Origin: Sternotherus odoratus | Taxonomy: Eukaryota; Chordata; Testudines; Kinosternidae | Reading direction: 5' to 3' | Assembly (NCBI GenBank): GCA_032164245.1 | Contig: JAVMKO010000003.1 | Coordinates: forward strand, 88,597,890 to 88,661,889 | Length of the DNA: 64,000 nt | Shown: in pieces, positions 44,441 to 56,749 of the stretch | Numbering within the stretch: position 1 is the stretch's first letter | How the letters are laid out: every line of letters starts with the position of its first letter | Notes under the pieces: model-generated | Told to the model about the DNA's origin: nothing | The model's database searches: none | The model's input: only the letters and a program-made list of their open reading frames with translations | Made by a program: the position numbers and the translations under genes

Positions 44441-44834
44441 CCAACAGCAATCTGGTAAAGGACAGGAAGACCAATACGCCTAGCATTCGCATTACTCGCC
44501 CTATATCTTCTGGAAAAATCCTGTGTTAGTTATTAGTATATAGGCCATTTGAGACAGATAATTGGCTTAACTTTTTTGGTTGAAGCATGAAGCTATAGCT
44601 TGGTAGCTGGTAATCCCGCTGGGAAGTAGCAACAGGAGCTAATTGTCCCATTTAAAAAATATATAAAATAAGAAAAAAAAATTGACTTTTCAGTTTATCT
44701 GTATATATCAATTACAACCATTCACTTATCCACATAGTTATCCTCAAAAAAAGATTGCCATGTATTATGGAACACAAATACCCAAAGTCTTTGAATTTAG
44801 GATCTGAAGATCTAGTGTCAGGCACTAATGTGAC
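44441..44834. other. Unassigned intergenic sequence upstream of EPM2A
   Basis: AT-rich DNA directly beyond the CpG island. Nothing recognised. Confidence 0.5.
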
Positions 44835-44957
44835 TAGGGTGACCAGATAGCAAGTGTGAAAAATTGGGATGGGAGTGGGGGATAATAGGTGCTGATATAA
44901 GAAAAAGACCCCCAAATCAGGACTGTCCCTATAAAATCGGGACATCTAGTCACCCTA
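44835..44957. mobile_element. Short hAT-like MITE with perfect 8-bp duplication
   Basis: The inverted ends TAGGGTGACCAGAT and ATCTAGTCACCCTA bound 123 bp. AATGTGAC is duplicated exactly at 44827..44834 and 44958..44965. Confidence 0.92.
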
Positions 44958-45018
44958 AATGTGACCAACGTTGGCATAATCAAGAGCCATGTAGTTATTA
45001 CCTCAAGTATATTACTAT

Positions 45019-46035
45019 CAGGGCCGGCGACAGGAATTTTGGGACCCCGTACGGCAGACCGTACGGGGCCCCCCCCGGTCTCCCGCCGCCCGCGGGGCCC
45101 CCCCCCGCCAGTCTCCCGCCGCCCGAGGGGGCCCCCCGCCAGTCTCCCGCCACCCGAGGGGCCCCCCCTGCCAGTCTCCCGCCGCCCGCGGCTCCCCCCC
45201 GCCGATCTCCCACCGCCCATGCCCCCCCCGCCCCCGGTGAGTTTCCCGCCGCCTGCGCTCCCCCCCGTCTCCTGCCTCCCGCGGCCCCCCCCCCGGCCGA
45301 TCTCCCGCCGGCCGAGGGGCCCCCCTCCGCCGGTCTCCTATCTCCCGCGGCCCCCCCCCGGCCGGTCTCCTTCCTCCCGCGGCCCCCCCCCCGGCTGATC
45401 TCCCGCCGCCTGAGGGCCCCCCCCCTCTGCCGGTCTCCTACCTCCCGCGCCCCCCCCCCCCCCGCCGATCTCCCGCGGCCCCCCCGGCCGGTCTCCTGCC
45501 TCCCGCGCCCCCCCCCCCCGGCGATCTCCCGCGGCCCTCCCCCCCCCCCCCGGCGATTTCCCGCGGCCCTCCGGCGATCTCCCATGGCTCTTCCCCCCCC
45601 CCCCCCCGGTGATCTCCCGCGGCCCTCCAGCGATCTCCTGCGGTCCTCCCCCACCCCCGGCGATCTCCCGCGGGCCCCCCCCCGGCCATCTCCTGCGGCC
45701 CTCCGGCGATCTCCCGCGGCCCTCCCCCCTCCCCCCGGCAATCTCCCGCGGTCCTCCGGCGATCTCCCACGGCCTGTCTCCTACCTCCTGCGGGCCCCAA
45801 CCCCCGCATGTGCTGCGGCCGCGTGGCCCGGCCAGAAGCAAAGGGGGGCAGGGCTGGCTGCTGGGTGCTGGGGGAGGGGGCTGGTGAGTGCGGCAGTGGC
45901 TGCCCGAGCCGCACCTCGCTCACAGCCCCAGCGACAACGGTTACAGCTGTACCAGCCCCGGACTTCAGGGGGCCCCCCCTGAAGTCCGGGGCCCGGTACA
46001 GCTGTAACCGTTGTACCACCCTGTCGCCGGCCCTG
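45019..46035. mobile_element. hAT MITE with C-rich tandem interior
   Basis: The ends CAGGGCCGGCGACAGG and CCTGTCGCCGGCCCTG are perfect inverted repeats. ATTACTAT and GTTACTAT (7 of 8) flank it. Its interior (about 45060..45800) is a degenerate array of GATCTCCCGC and GGCCCCCCCC units. That array yields long Pro- or Gly-rich open frames on both strands (up to 372 codons), which are not taken as genes. Same family as 13936..16344. Confidence 0.92.
45935..46013. repeat. Near-perfect 79-bp palindrome near the hAT right end
   Basis: CAACGGTTACAGCTGTACC pairs with GGTACAGCTGTAACCGTTG, and CCCGGACTTCAGG with CCTGAAGTCCGGG, leaving almost no loop. A related palindrome is near the left end of the copy at 13936. 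Confidence 0.9.
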
Positions 46036-46043
46036 GTTACTAT

Positions 46044-46398
46044 AGTTATGTGGTTTTCTAAAACCTCCTTAATCCCACTCACTACATATAACTGAGAATC
46101 AGTAGAATTGCTTTGTTGAACTAGCAGAATTTCTTCTTTTGCCTTGTAGCAAATAGTTCTTCAGTTTCCCAGACCAGGTAACTTTTGATCGGATCTTTCT
46201 CCTTTAAAGGATTTTTACTAGTAGAATGTATTGAATTGAGATTCAGTTGAGGTGAAGCTCTTGCTTATTTAGTAAGATATTTTGCTTGCATGGGTTGTAT
46301 GTAAATTGTTACAGCTCTCTTTATTTCCCCCTGCAAGGGTTTTGAACACCAGCCAACCATTCTTCTTAGTACTTAGTTCTTAATGAATTATTGTAGTG
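46044..46398. other. Unassigned intergenic sequence
   Basis: Nothing recognised. Confidence 0.5.
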
Positions 46399-46560
46399 CG
46401 GTGTTTCCCAAACTTACAACATTCACGTACCCCTTTTGAGACATTTTTCTTACCAGCGTACCCCTTCTCTGGCAAGGATAATTAGGGATAGGTGGGTAGC
46501 CACATTTTTATAACAGTCCTAATTCATTTCATTCTGGATAAATGTTTATTAGAAATAAAT
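46399..46560 (+). mobile_element. hAT MITE left-end fragment
   Basis: CGGTGTTTCCCAAACTT is a hAT-type end and is followed by ACGTACCCCTTTTGAG. No right end was found, so the limit is approximate. Confidence 0.5.
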
Positions 46561-46789
46561 GTTCAAGTGTACACCATTCTTATACATTAAATTTTAGAGA
46601 ATTGTTTTCAGCTGCTAAAAAACACGGTTGTAGTGGAATGTTGAAATTGCCCATTAAGTATTTTGAGTATTTAGCCTCATTTTCATTATAATCCAGTTTT
46701 TATGCTACATGTATTTAATACAACTTCAAAATTACTCATTTACAATTACAGCTACTCTAGTGACTAAACAAAATATTAAGGGGGAAGGA

Positions 46790-48056
46790 GTGTGACTGTA
46801 GTGTTCATAAAAAGTGATATTGTGACAACCAGAACTAGATGCCCAGTCTTGCCGCTGAGGTTAGGGTGACAGGCTGAGATGCCTCTCGATTCTGGAGGAG
46901 ATCCTTCCAGAGACCACAGAGGGACTGTTGAGACCTGAGTTTGCTTCAAGACCACCAACACTGAGGACCAGTGTGCTACCCCATGGGACCGGTACCGATG
47001 GCATGGCAAGCGGGGTGCAATGCCGGGGACATCAGAAGCAAGAGGGAGATTGTTCCCACAGCGTTGGTGACCGAGAATGACATCGGGACAAGGACCTCTG
47101 GACTGTGTCCAACGTTGATAATAGGGGGACTGGTGCATTAGTCGAGGCTTGTGGCACTAATTGTGCTGTCAGCACAGGCGGAGGCCTGAGCTCTTTCAGT
47201 GCCTGAGTTTGTGAAAGCATCAGTGCCAAAAGAGAGTCAGTCCCATACCGATCGCTGGAGTTACACCTTTCCCTGGGCTAACAATCTAGCAGGAGATGGT
47301 CTCCTGTGGGACTCCGGCATGCGTGGATGACTTGGGGCAAACTCCTTGCTCACTGCAGCCTTCATCGGTGCCAAGGAGTTGTGTTTTTTAACTCTCTTCT
47401 TAGGAACCGGCAATGAAGAACGGTGCTGGGCAGGCACTGGAGCTGGTGGGGCACTTCGAGTCGAGATGCTTGGTGACTCATTCCGGGGACGGCTTGGCAG
47501 CCAGGTGGAGGGCAGATTCCACAAGGAGAGCCCTCAGACAGATATCCTTCTTCTGGGTGCGAGGCTAAAAGTTCTTACAAATCTGACACCTCTCTTTAAC
47601 ATGCACTGCCCCCCGGCACTGAATTGAGGCAGCTGCTCTGGGGGTAGCTAACACGCATAGGCCGGTTATAGGAATCACAGTGCTTAAAGCCCAGAGATTG
47701 GGGCATGCCCCACTGGAGGCAAAGTCCCTGCTGGGATCTAACTCTAACTACAAGGCTTAACAGGTGCTAAAGATAACTATATACAAACCTAATGGTACAA
47801 AGTCCAAGATAAGGATAATTGCAAGTCCTTGATGAGCAAGGAAAGGCACTCCAACTGACCACCATGGACAGTAAAAGAAGGAACTGAGAGGGCATAGGGC
47901 TGGCAGCACCTGTTATACCAGCACATGAGTGTAGCACTCAGGGGCTGACACAATCGACCCTACGGATACTGCTAAGGCAAGAATCTCCGATGACTGCGCA
48001 CATGGGCATGCACACACCTACAGTTAAATTAACATGAGTAAGCACTCAAAGAACAA
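46790..48056 (-). mobile_element. DIRS retrotransposon fossil, 5' terminus and gag start
   Basis: Read on the minus strand, the high-coordinate end (TTCTTTGAGTGCTTACTCATG) and the GCATGCCCATGTGCGCA stretch match the 5' terminal repeat of the DIRS at 57426..63401. Further in, CQICKNF and PRTQKKD parallel its gag CTICTAFKPRTKKERD. VPKKRVKKHNSLAP parallels PVPSKKSRGHSPV. Frames are broken throughout. The rest of the element is missing. Confidence 0.72.
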
Positions 48057-50305
48057 TCAACTTGTCGAGTTTCTAATTGTCTAATTAAATTCCACATACT
48101 GATTTGATTTTTATATACATTTAATTCTTTACTGCTTTTCTGAAAGTATGGCAAATATTGTAACTTTGCCTTTAGGGACATTCCATCCCTCATGATTCCA
48201 AATCAAAATAGAAAAGGGAAGACTATTGAACTATTTATTACTTGCCAGCTGACAAGAGTGATGCATGGATTGCACATTATTACATATCAGAGTTCATTTC
48301 AGATTTTCAGAACCAATTAGTGGCTTTTTAATTAAGAAACATTCTGAGCAGCAGTTTGACTTTGATTAGCAAATTTTGAAAATTGCATGAGAAACCATTT
48401 GAATCCACTTTAAATAAAATCTCTATTCATTTCCTCCAAACAACTTTTTATTATTTAATATTCTACTGTTGTCATCACACAGCTGTCTGAACATGGAAGT
48501 GAACAACAAATACATTTCATTAGCTGCCATTTTTAAAAAGCTGCTCTTCTATTAGCACCAAGAACTACATGAGAGGTTATTTGTTAAAAAGGTTAATTTA
48601 TGTAATAAATCCAAGAGAGAGCACTTTTCACTCAGGAATGTTCTAGTTCATAAAATAATTCAGTCACTGACACAGTTTCTAACTGTGAACAAGTTTATTA
48701 ATAATAAGATATTTGTCCATGTTGGTGCAGAATAAATGCCTTTGTCCTAGACAGCTTTATTATTCTATGAAGCATTCATTTATATATGCCACATTGTCCC
48801 ACAGCTTGTTTTTAACATTGTTGCCAACATAAATTCAAGGAAACAAAGCATCTTTGATGTATTGATCAAACTAAGGATTGAATGAACTCTGAATGAACTC
48901 CACATAAGTAATCTGTTCACACTAATTGTTTAGCATCTCACTTCAATGATTTTAATGTGATTATTTCTATATGATCCATGGTGTACAATAAATAAAGTAA
49001 TCAAATGAATAAAGCAGTGATTTTTCTCATATAACTTGTATTATGGATGAAGTTGTCAAGGCAACCTCCATAAAGCACGATAACCGCTTTAAAGATCGTT
49101 GTTGTTGGCTTCTGAAGCAGTATTTTGAAAAATGATCAAAATAGTAAGGAGTGACAATGACAAGCCAGGGACTAGTGCCAGCAGGTGGAAACAGAAATGG
49201 CTGAGTAAGCTAGGGGAAGCCATAAACAGCTGATCAGTTTGACACTACGGGATAGATCCTGGTCTATGCTATGTCCCCCTCAGACTACCACTAGCTGGGA
49301 TCTGAGATTACTTCTGGCATGGGGGAATCCCTGCATGATGTGGAGTCTCTGATGTTCATCCTGCTTATTTCCATCTTTGAACAATAATAATTTAGTAACA
49401 AATTTTAAGGATGAATCACACAAATGATAAACAGTATCCACAGGTCTAGTCCTATTACGGAAGAGATAAGGGACTTCAGCAGTGAAGTCCTGGATGAAAT
49501 AGGTACCTGTACTACCTTCTCCTAAAAGGGATGATCCTGTCACACAGGAGAGTTGGGGCAGGAGAAGAGAGGCTTTTATACTCAATTCTAGAACACTAGA
49601 TTGAGAAGCAATCTTGCCACACTAATGGTTAACCACTGAAAATAATTCTGTGGCTCAGGTTGCCAGACATCACTCTTCCAGTGCAGATTGTCAGAGAAGG
49701 AAAATGTGCGTTTCCAGTCTGCTCTGACCTTTAAACCAATGCTGCCTCCAACACTATTAGCAATGTATCATTTAAATGATGTAATTTCATCTCTTTGGGA
49801 TTCTTAGGATTTTGGACACAAATATAATATTGAATCTACATTTCAGGGGAAAATGTAAACTAAAGGTAGAAAACTTATTTATCACCTCTAGGAAGAATTT
49901 AATGAACAATAATGCTTTTAATTCCTGAATCTTTGATCAAAATAGTTACCAGAAATGCCATATTTAGATGAAAACTACAAAAATAATAAATACAAAAGCC
50001 AAATTGATGTTCTCTGCAGAGTTTATTATGCAAAGGAAGTTCAAACTTTTACATGAAGTCTATTGCTAGGTCTCCAAAACTGCTGCACAGTAATTACAAC
50101 CCATCAAGTTTACGCCTGACAGCCCCACATGCGATTATCAGTACTCTCTAATTGAACTATTTTAATAAACCCTCCAAAAAAACTGCCAGGAGATCCAGTA
50201 ACAATCAAAGCATGAACTCGGAACTACATAGGAAATATTTGTTTGTGATTTTCAACTGAAAATTGGAGATGGAATAGGGCAGATTCTCAGGTGGTGTATC
50301 TTTAC
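48057..50305. other. Unassigned intergenic sequence
   Basis: AT-rich. A 101-codon minus open frame (49280..49585) has no recognised family. Confidence 0.5.
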
Positions 50306-52366
50306 TATAGAACCATAGAAGATTAGGGATGGAAGAGACCTCAGGAGGTCATCTAGTCCAACCCCCTGCTCAAAGCAGGACCAACCCCAAATAAATCATC
50401 CCAGCCAGGGCTTTGTGAAGCTGGGCCTTAAAAACCTCTAAGGATGGAGATCCCACCACCTCCTAAGTAATCCATTCCAGTGCTTCATCACCCTCCTAGT
50501 GAAATAGTTTTCCCTAATATCCAACCGAGACCTCCCCCCCCCCCCACACACACACTGCAACTCGAGACCATTGCTCCTTGTTGTGTCATCTGCCACCACT
50601 GAGAACAGCCTAACTCCATCCTCTTTGGAATACCCTTTCAGGTAGTTGAAGGCTGCTATCAAATCCCCCCCATTTCTCTTCTTCAGACTCAACAAGCCTA
50701 GTTCCCTCAGCCTCTCCTTGTAAGTCATGAGCCCTAGCCCCTGATTATTTCTGATGCCCCCTCCTGGACTCTCCAATTTATCCACATCCTTTCTGTAGTT
50801 GGAGGCCCAAAATTGGACACAATACTCCAGATGTGTCCTCACTAATGCCAAACAGAGGGAAATAATCACTTCCCTCTGTTGGCAGTGCTCCCACTAATGC
50901 AGCCCAATATGCTATTAGCCTTCTTGGAAACAAGGGCACACTGTTGACTCATCTCCAGCATCTCATCCACTGTAATCCCCAAGTCCTTTTCTGCAGAACT
51001 GCTGCTTAGCCAGTTGGCCCCCAGCTTGTAGCAGTGCATGGGATTCTTCCATCCTCAATTCAGTACTCTGCACTTGTCCTTGTTGAACCTGATCAGATTT
51101 CTTTTGGCCCAATCCTCCAATTTGTCACTCTGGACCCTATCCCTACCCTCCAACATATCTACCTCTCCCACAGTTTTGCATCATCCGTGAACTTGTTGAG
51201 GATGCGATCCATCCCATCATCCAGATAATTAATGAAGATGTTGAACAAAACTGGCCTCAGCAACGACGCCTGGGGCACTCTGCTTGATACCGGCTGCCAA
51301 CTAGACATAAAGCTGTTGATCACTACCCATTGAGCCCGACGATCTAGCCAGCTTTATATCTACCTTATAGTCCATTCATCCAATCCATACTACTTTAACT
51401 TGCTGGCAAGAATACTGTGGGAGACCATATCAAAAGCTCTACTAAAGTCAAAGTATATCACGACCACTGCTTTCCCCATATCCACAGAACCAGTTATCTC
51501 ATCATAGAAGGCAATCACATTGGTCAGGCATGACTTATCCGTGGTGAATCCATGTTGACTGTTCCTGGTCACCTTTCTCTCTGCCAAGTACTTCAAAATG
51601 CATTTCAAGGACCTGCTCCATGATTTTTCTGGGGCCTGAGGTGAGGCTGACCAGTTTGTAGTTCCGTGGATTCTCCTTCTTCCCTTTTTTAAAGGTGGGC
51701 AATACATTAGCCTTTTTCCAATTATATGGGACCTCCCCTGATTGCCATGAGTTTTTAAAGATAATGGCCAATGGCTCTACAATCACATCAGCCAACTCCC
51801 TCAGTATCCTTGATGCATTGCATCTGGCCCAATGGACTTGTGAATGTCCATCTTTTCTAAATAATCCTTAATCTGTTCTTTCACCATTGAGGGCTGCTCA
51901 CTCATCCCCTTATTGTGCTGCCCAGTGCAACAGACTGGTAGTGCACCTTGTCTGTGAAGACTGAGGCAAAAAAAAAAAAGCAGTGAGTACTTCATCTTTT
52001 TCCACATCATCTGTCACTAGGTTGCCTCCTCCCCCATTCAGTAAGGGGTCCACACTTTCCTTGATCATCTTGTTGCTAACATACCTGTAGAAACCTTTCT
52101 TGTTACCATTCACATCCCTTGCTAGCTGCATCTCCAATTGTGCTTTGGCCTTCCTGATTACACCCCTGCCTGCTCGAGCAATATTTTTATACTCCTCCCT
52201 AGTCCAAGTTCCTACTTCTTATAAGCTTCTTTTTTGTGTAGAAGCTCACCAAAGTTTTCTCTGTTAAACCAAGCGGGTCACCTGCCATATTTGCTATTCT
52301 TTCTGCATATCAGGATGGTTTGTTTCTGCACCCTCAATAAGGCTTCTTTAAAATACACTACAAATC
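50306..52366 (-). mobile_element. CR1 LINE, 5' truncated, about 2 kb
   Basis: The 3' end lies at the low coordinate, with TTCTATGGTTCTATAG and the CR1 3' region. Upstream come RT pieces in order: [76 protein letters not shown] and LVRTHLEYCVQFWASNYRKD. Several frameshifts and stops, and loss of the catalytic YADD block from the open frames, make it inactive. Confidence 0.92.
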
Positions 52367-53589
52367 AGAAATTATTGAATGACAGCCTTTTATAGCTTGG
52401 ACCATCCTCTGAAGTGGAGTGGCGGAGTGCCCTGCCCACATTCTTGGGCACTGGGTGAGGATATTGAACTTGGAAAGGAGAGCAGGCGGTCACACAGGGG
52501 ATGCAGCAGCAGTTTGTGCTCTTGTTGCCTTTCCTGCAGCTCGACTGGATGCTTGAACATGTCCATTTGCCCCCACATTAGCTTCAGCATCGCATCCTGC
52601 CTCACTTAATGTTTTCCTGGACTCTGCCACTGTTTGCCTCCATACATTCAGCTGTGCCCTATCAGTGCAGGACGACTGCATGAGCTTGGAAAATGTGTGA
52701 TCACAAGTGCATTTTTTTTTACCTTCTAATCTGCGATAACCTCTGGGACGGAGATGATAGGGGGAGCATAGAAATATTTACACCTGAGGGGGGATAAAAA
52801 GGAAAAGAAGAATTTAAGAAGATACGTTTCTGAGAACAAAAGGGAGACTCTTTCACGGTGAATCAAGCAATTCACAGCAGATAGCACATGTGCTTTAGGT
52901 ACAAGGTTGCATTTTGCCTTTTATATTGAGTGCCTGCTGGTATGGTGAGACATCACACACGGCTGGGCAACAGAATACGGTTTCCAAGTAGCCATGGTAA
53001 ACCAAGGGGTCTGCGGGATTGGCTTCTTCTGCCTTCATAACATGTGGGAATGGTTTCAAACTGCAGCACCATCTTTTCCATAACAAGCAATGCCGATTGG
53101 GTTGGCCATTTAAAAGGAGGAGCTATGTTTTTGGGGTGGATGTGCAACATAACCCTCCACCCACCCCACCGCATGACAATTCTCTGGGATGATCCCTTCA
53201 CCTCTCCTGCCACTACGTTGCTTTTATCAGGGTCGATAACTTTTAGCCAAACACAAATAGCCCATCATGAATGGGCTCCTTTGACTGTTCCCTTACAAAA
53301 ATTCCCCTATTTCAACCAGGTGACCATGAATGATCATTTTCCTAAGGCTAACACAGAAAGATAAAGACTGAATGTTGCTTGAATGCGACTAAAACCCAGC
53401 ACCATTCACTGCCCTGCTTTGTGCTGAAATTATTCTAGGCTACTTGCTACTGTCTTGGCATGGTAGTGTCCTACCATGGAGGATGGAATAAGGCCCTCCC
53501 AAGAAACCTTCTGCAAAGGCTTTCAGAGTACCTCCAGGAAAGCTTCATGGAGATGTCCCTGGAGGATTCCTGCTCAATCTCCAGATATG

Positions 53590-54370
53590 TTAAAAGACTT
53601 TTCCAGTAGCTGTACTGGCCATGAATGCATCCCAAGTCTTCAGGGCTAACAAAACATTAAACACAATTGCTTTTAAACCCTGTAGTGTATTGACAAAGGT
53701 GCACTCACCAGAGGTGCCTTCGCCTGATTCAGGGTCCAGGAACCCACCTTGGGAGGCTGTTGGCTCCAGGGTGATGAAAAGGTCCTGTCTGCCGGGGAGA
53801 ACGGATTCTCTGTCTTCCTGCTGTGCATTCTCCTCCTCCTCTTCCACAAAATCCTTCTCCCTGTTGTGTGAGACTCCCCCCTTTCAACTGTCCATGGACA
53901 GTGGTGGGGTAGCGATAGGGTCCCCCCTAGAATGCCATGCAGCTGATCATAGAAGTTGCATGTATGGGGCTCTGACCCAGAGTGACCGTTTGCCTCCTTT
54001 GACTTTTGGTAGGCTTGCCTGAGGTCCTTAACTTTCACTTGGCACTGCTGTGTGTCCCTGTTGTAACCTCTGTCCAACATGACCCGTGTGACTTTGGCAC
54101 ATATATTAGCATTTCTTCTTTTCGAACGGAATTCTGCCTGCACAGATTCTTCTCCCCATACAGCAATCAGAGTGCCTCCCATTTGGACAATGCTGGAGCT
54201 TGTTTGTGAGTCTGGGACTGCATGGTCTCCTGTGCTGCTGTGCTTGCCACACTGACCAAACAGGAAATGAAATTCACAATTTCTCAAGGCTTTTCCTGTG
54301 TACCTGGCTAGTGCATCAGAGATGAAAGTGCTGTCCAGAGTGGTCACATTGGAGCACTCTGGGATAGGTC
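53590..54370 (-). pseudogene. Myb/SANT (trihelix)-like DNA-binding protein of Harbinger element
   Basis: One minus frame (54347..53673) gives GTLIAVWGEESVQAEFRSK, then RRNANICAKVTRVMLDRGYN, VKVKDLRQAYQKSKEANG and HTCNFYDQLHGILGG, a whole trihelix (Myb_DNA-bind_4) domain. About 53870 the meaningful reading changes frame to MEEEEENAQQE, LFITLEPTASQGG and WDAFMASTA (53847..53590), so at least one frameshift separates the domain from its acidic tail. Such proteins help Harbinger transposase bind DNA. The start is uncertain. Confidence 0.75.
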
Positions 54371-54531
54371 CCGGGGGCCAATACCATCAAATCGCATCTA
54401 TATTACCTCAAATTCGACCTAGCAAGATCGATTTTAGCGCTACTCCCCTCGCCAGGGAGGAGTACAGCAGTCAATTTTAAGAGCCCTTTAGGTCGAAAGA
54501 ATGGGGCTGGTCGTGTAGACACATCTATCTA

Positions 54532-55233
54532 TCTATATATATAAAAGTCAAGTGGTGTATGTATGTATGTGTGTATGTATGTACGTATGTATGTACGTAT
54601 GACTGCGAAGTCCTCCCGCACCGTTTGAGCCAGAGACTTGAATTTTGGTACAGTGAGGGGTCTTGGGGTCTAGATGCTGGTAAGGGTCGAAAAATTTTCG
54701 GATCTCACCTCTGACGCCCCCCAGGGGTGAAAGTCTTTCAGGGCCAATCACATCAACTGGGCAGTTAGGTGGTGATGATGTCATAATACCCCCCTCCAAC
54801 AGACACCTCACTCGCTCAGCTCACCCCTCCCTCCTCCAACGGAACCCCCGAGATCCCTCAGTTCTCTGCCCTTCCCACCTCCCCAACGGAACCCCGGAGA
54901 TCCCTCAGTTCTCTGCCCCTCCCACCTCCCCAACGGAACCCCGGACTACATCAGCCCTGTGCCCTCCCCACCTGCGAAGGTCCCCGGAATCCCTCAGCTC
55001 TGGGCCCCCTCCTCCCCTGCGACGGATCCCAGTTGGGTTTGGTGGGACGGTAAGTGAGGTGGGGGTGTCGGATTCGGTCGGGGGGTGAGGTGGGGGTTTC
55101 GGGTTTCGGGGGTGGGAAGGTGTCGGGGTGGGTGAGGGGTGAGGTGTGGGTGTTGGCTTTGGTCAGGGGGTGTCAGCTGTCTGCCATCTCCCCACCTCCG
55201 ACTGACCCGAGCAGCGCCGGGCACTTATGCTAG
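54532..55233 (+). mobile_element. Helitron (non-autonomous), copy 2
   Basis: It begins TCTATATATATAAAAGTC after an A and ends CTAG before a T. The hairpin CCCGAGCAGCGCCGGG lies 10 nt upstream of the end. It shares AGAGACTTGAATTTTGGTAC with 7552..8120 but carries more CTCCAACGGAACCCC-type units. The start could be shifted by 4-8 bp because the flank is ATCT-repetitive. Confidence 0.88.
54553..54602 (+). repeat. GTAT/GTAC microsatellite inside Helitron
   Basis: A run of TATG and TACG units near the 5' end, mirrored by a TGCG-rich run in the other copy at 7575-7612. Confidence 0.85.
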
Positions 55234-55295
55234 TTGATTATAAAATCAACCTAACACAGCTAAATTGGACCTGACCTCATAGTGTAGACCAGGGC

Positions 55296-56749
55296 TTAAG
55301 ACTGGCAAGCACATACCTACACTGTCTTGCTGTAATCAATGGGGTGACTTGGGTTAGTACTTCACTCGGCTGTGGAAGGGTTGCAAAATTGGGCCTTTTA
55401 GATCAGCCTTATTTAAAACTCAAGGAAAGGGGATGAGCAAAAAATACATTATCTCTTTGAAAAAAGATTTCTTAAGAGATTATCTCAGAAAAAAGCCATA
55501 AGCCATGAAAAAGGAAAGCAGTGCTCATCTCAAGGGAGGCTGTTAGCCTCTTAGCTGCTTTTTTCTCAAGACTACTTTGATTTTTGAATACTTTTCCTAG
55601 TTATATCGTGTAACTATACACATTGAGTTACACCCACCTATATAGCTCATGTAGTGAATAGTATTTACTCATTGACATTTAGCATGAATGCTAATGTTGA
55701 GAAAACCACTTTTAAATACTGCTCAGTATCTCCTAACTTTTTGAGTGAGTAGGATGGTTTTCAAATTTGAATCACATCTGTTTGCTTGAATAAAAGGAAA
55801 ATGAGAATCCTCACACTTTCCCTGTTTGAAAGATTTGTCTCCGGTGTTTGTTCAAACAGACACAGCTTAGCAAGTGGCTAGACTTCCAAGATGAAGTCAT
55901 TATAGTGTCTGAATAAATCTTTTTCTGTGATTTTAAATATGATTTAAGCTTCTTTTTCTACATGGATTGTTTAAAAATACTTTGAAGATTAAAAGCATGA
56001 GAAAGTGATAATGATGTTCATCCTGGAACTTCATTTCTTAGTCATGGACAAGTGGAATCCGATACATGTGTAGCAGAGGTAATTGCTACTTTTGTGCAAT
56101 AGCACCACCATTTCCTATAATCAGTTAGCTCCACAGTCCCACTATAAGAGTCTGTGTACACATGCTTCTCACACAGAGGCAGAATGGTGTTCTATCTATA
56201 TGACTTATATTTTTACCCTTTATTTTAGTTTTTGCTCAAAATGGCATCCGCTGGAACAGATTTGATCAAAATGTATTACTATAGTTAAGTCCTTCAGTGT
56301 CATTTTACGCACACCTGCATTAACACAAAAGCAGAACTGCTTTTTCATGCTGTATAAAATACTACCTGCTGGCAGATTTCTTTAACTGCATGGCTAAATC
56401 ACGAACATCTTACTTGTCTGTGTGTCAAAAGACTCAGTGTGTATAATACAACCTAAATCTGTACCACTGCCAGGCTTTAGAACTAAGATTAGCCAGCAGA
56501 GTTATGATTCTACTTGGATGGACAGATGGGAGTGCTTATCAAAAGGATTATTCGCATGCACAATGGCATAGACACCTCTGGCTAAATGTAGTCATGGACA
56601 ACCCTTTATAAATGTATCCCTGAATGGAAACCAAACCTCTCAGTAAGAGAAGCTTGTGAAAATATACACACCAAAAACAGGTTACCTGCATATTTTATCC
56701 AACAGCAGCCAAAATTTTCAAAAGTGAACTGTAGTAATAGCAAGAGAGC
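55296..56749. other. Unassigned intergenic sequence
   Basis: No recognised repeat end or coding similarity. Confidence 0.5.

Larger units (their letters stand above)
52380..55295 (-). mobile_element. Harbinger-like element with Myb/SANT gene, truncated, holding a Helitron
   Basis: The right end AGTGTAGACCAGGGC is followed by TTA, a Harbinger-type end and target. The left end is missing where the CR1 begins. It contains the Myb/SANT pseudogene and, at 54532..55233, a Helitron that interrupts the terminal region (ATTTTAAGAGCCC before it, AAAATCAACCTAACAC after it). No transposase ORF was recognised. Confidence 0.72.

Noticed and set aside
44864..45982. 372-codon plus-strand and 247-codon minus-strand open frames
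   Set aside because: They are Pro/Ser- or Gly/Arg-rich translations of a C-rich tandem array inside a hAT element with clear ends; no domain, no splice context.
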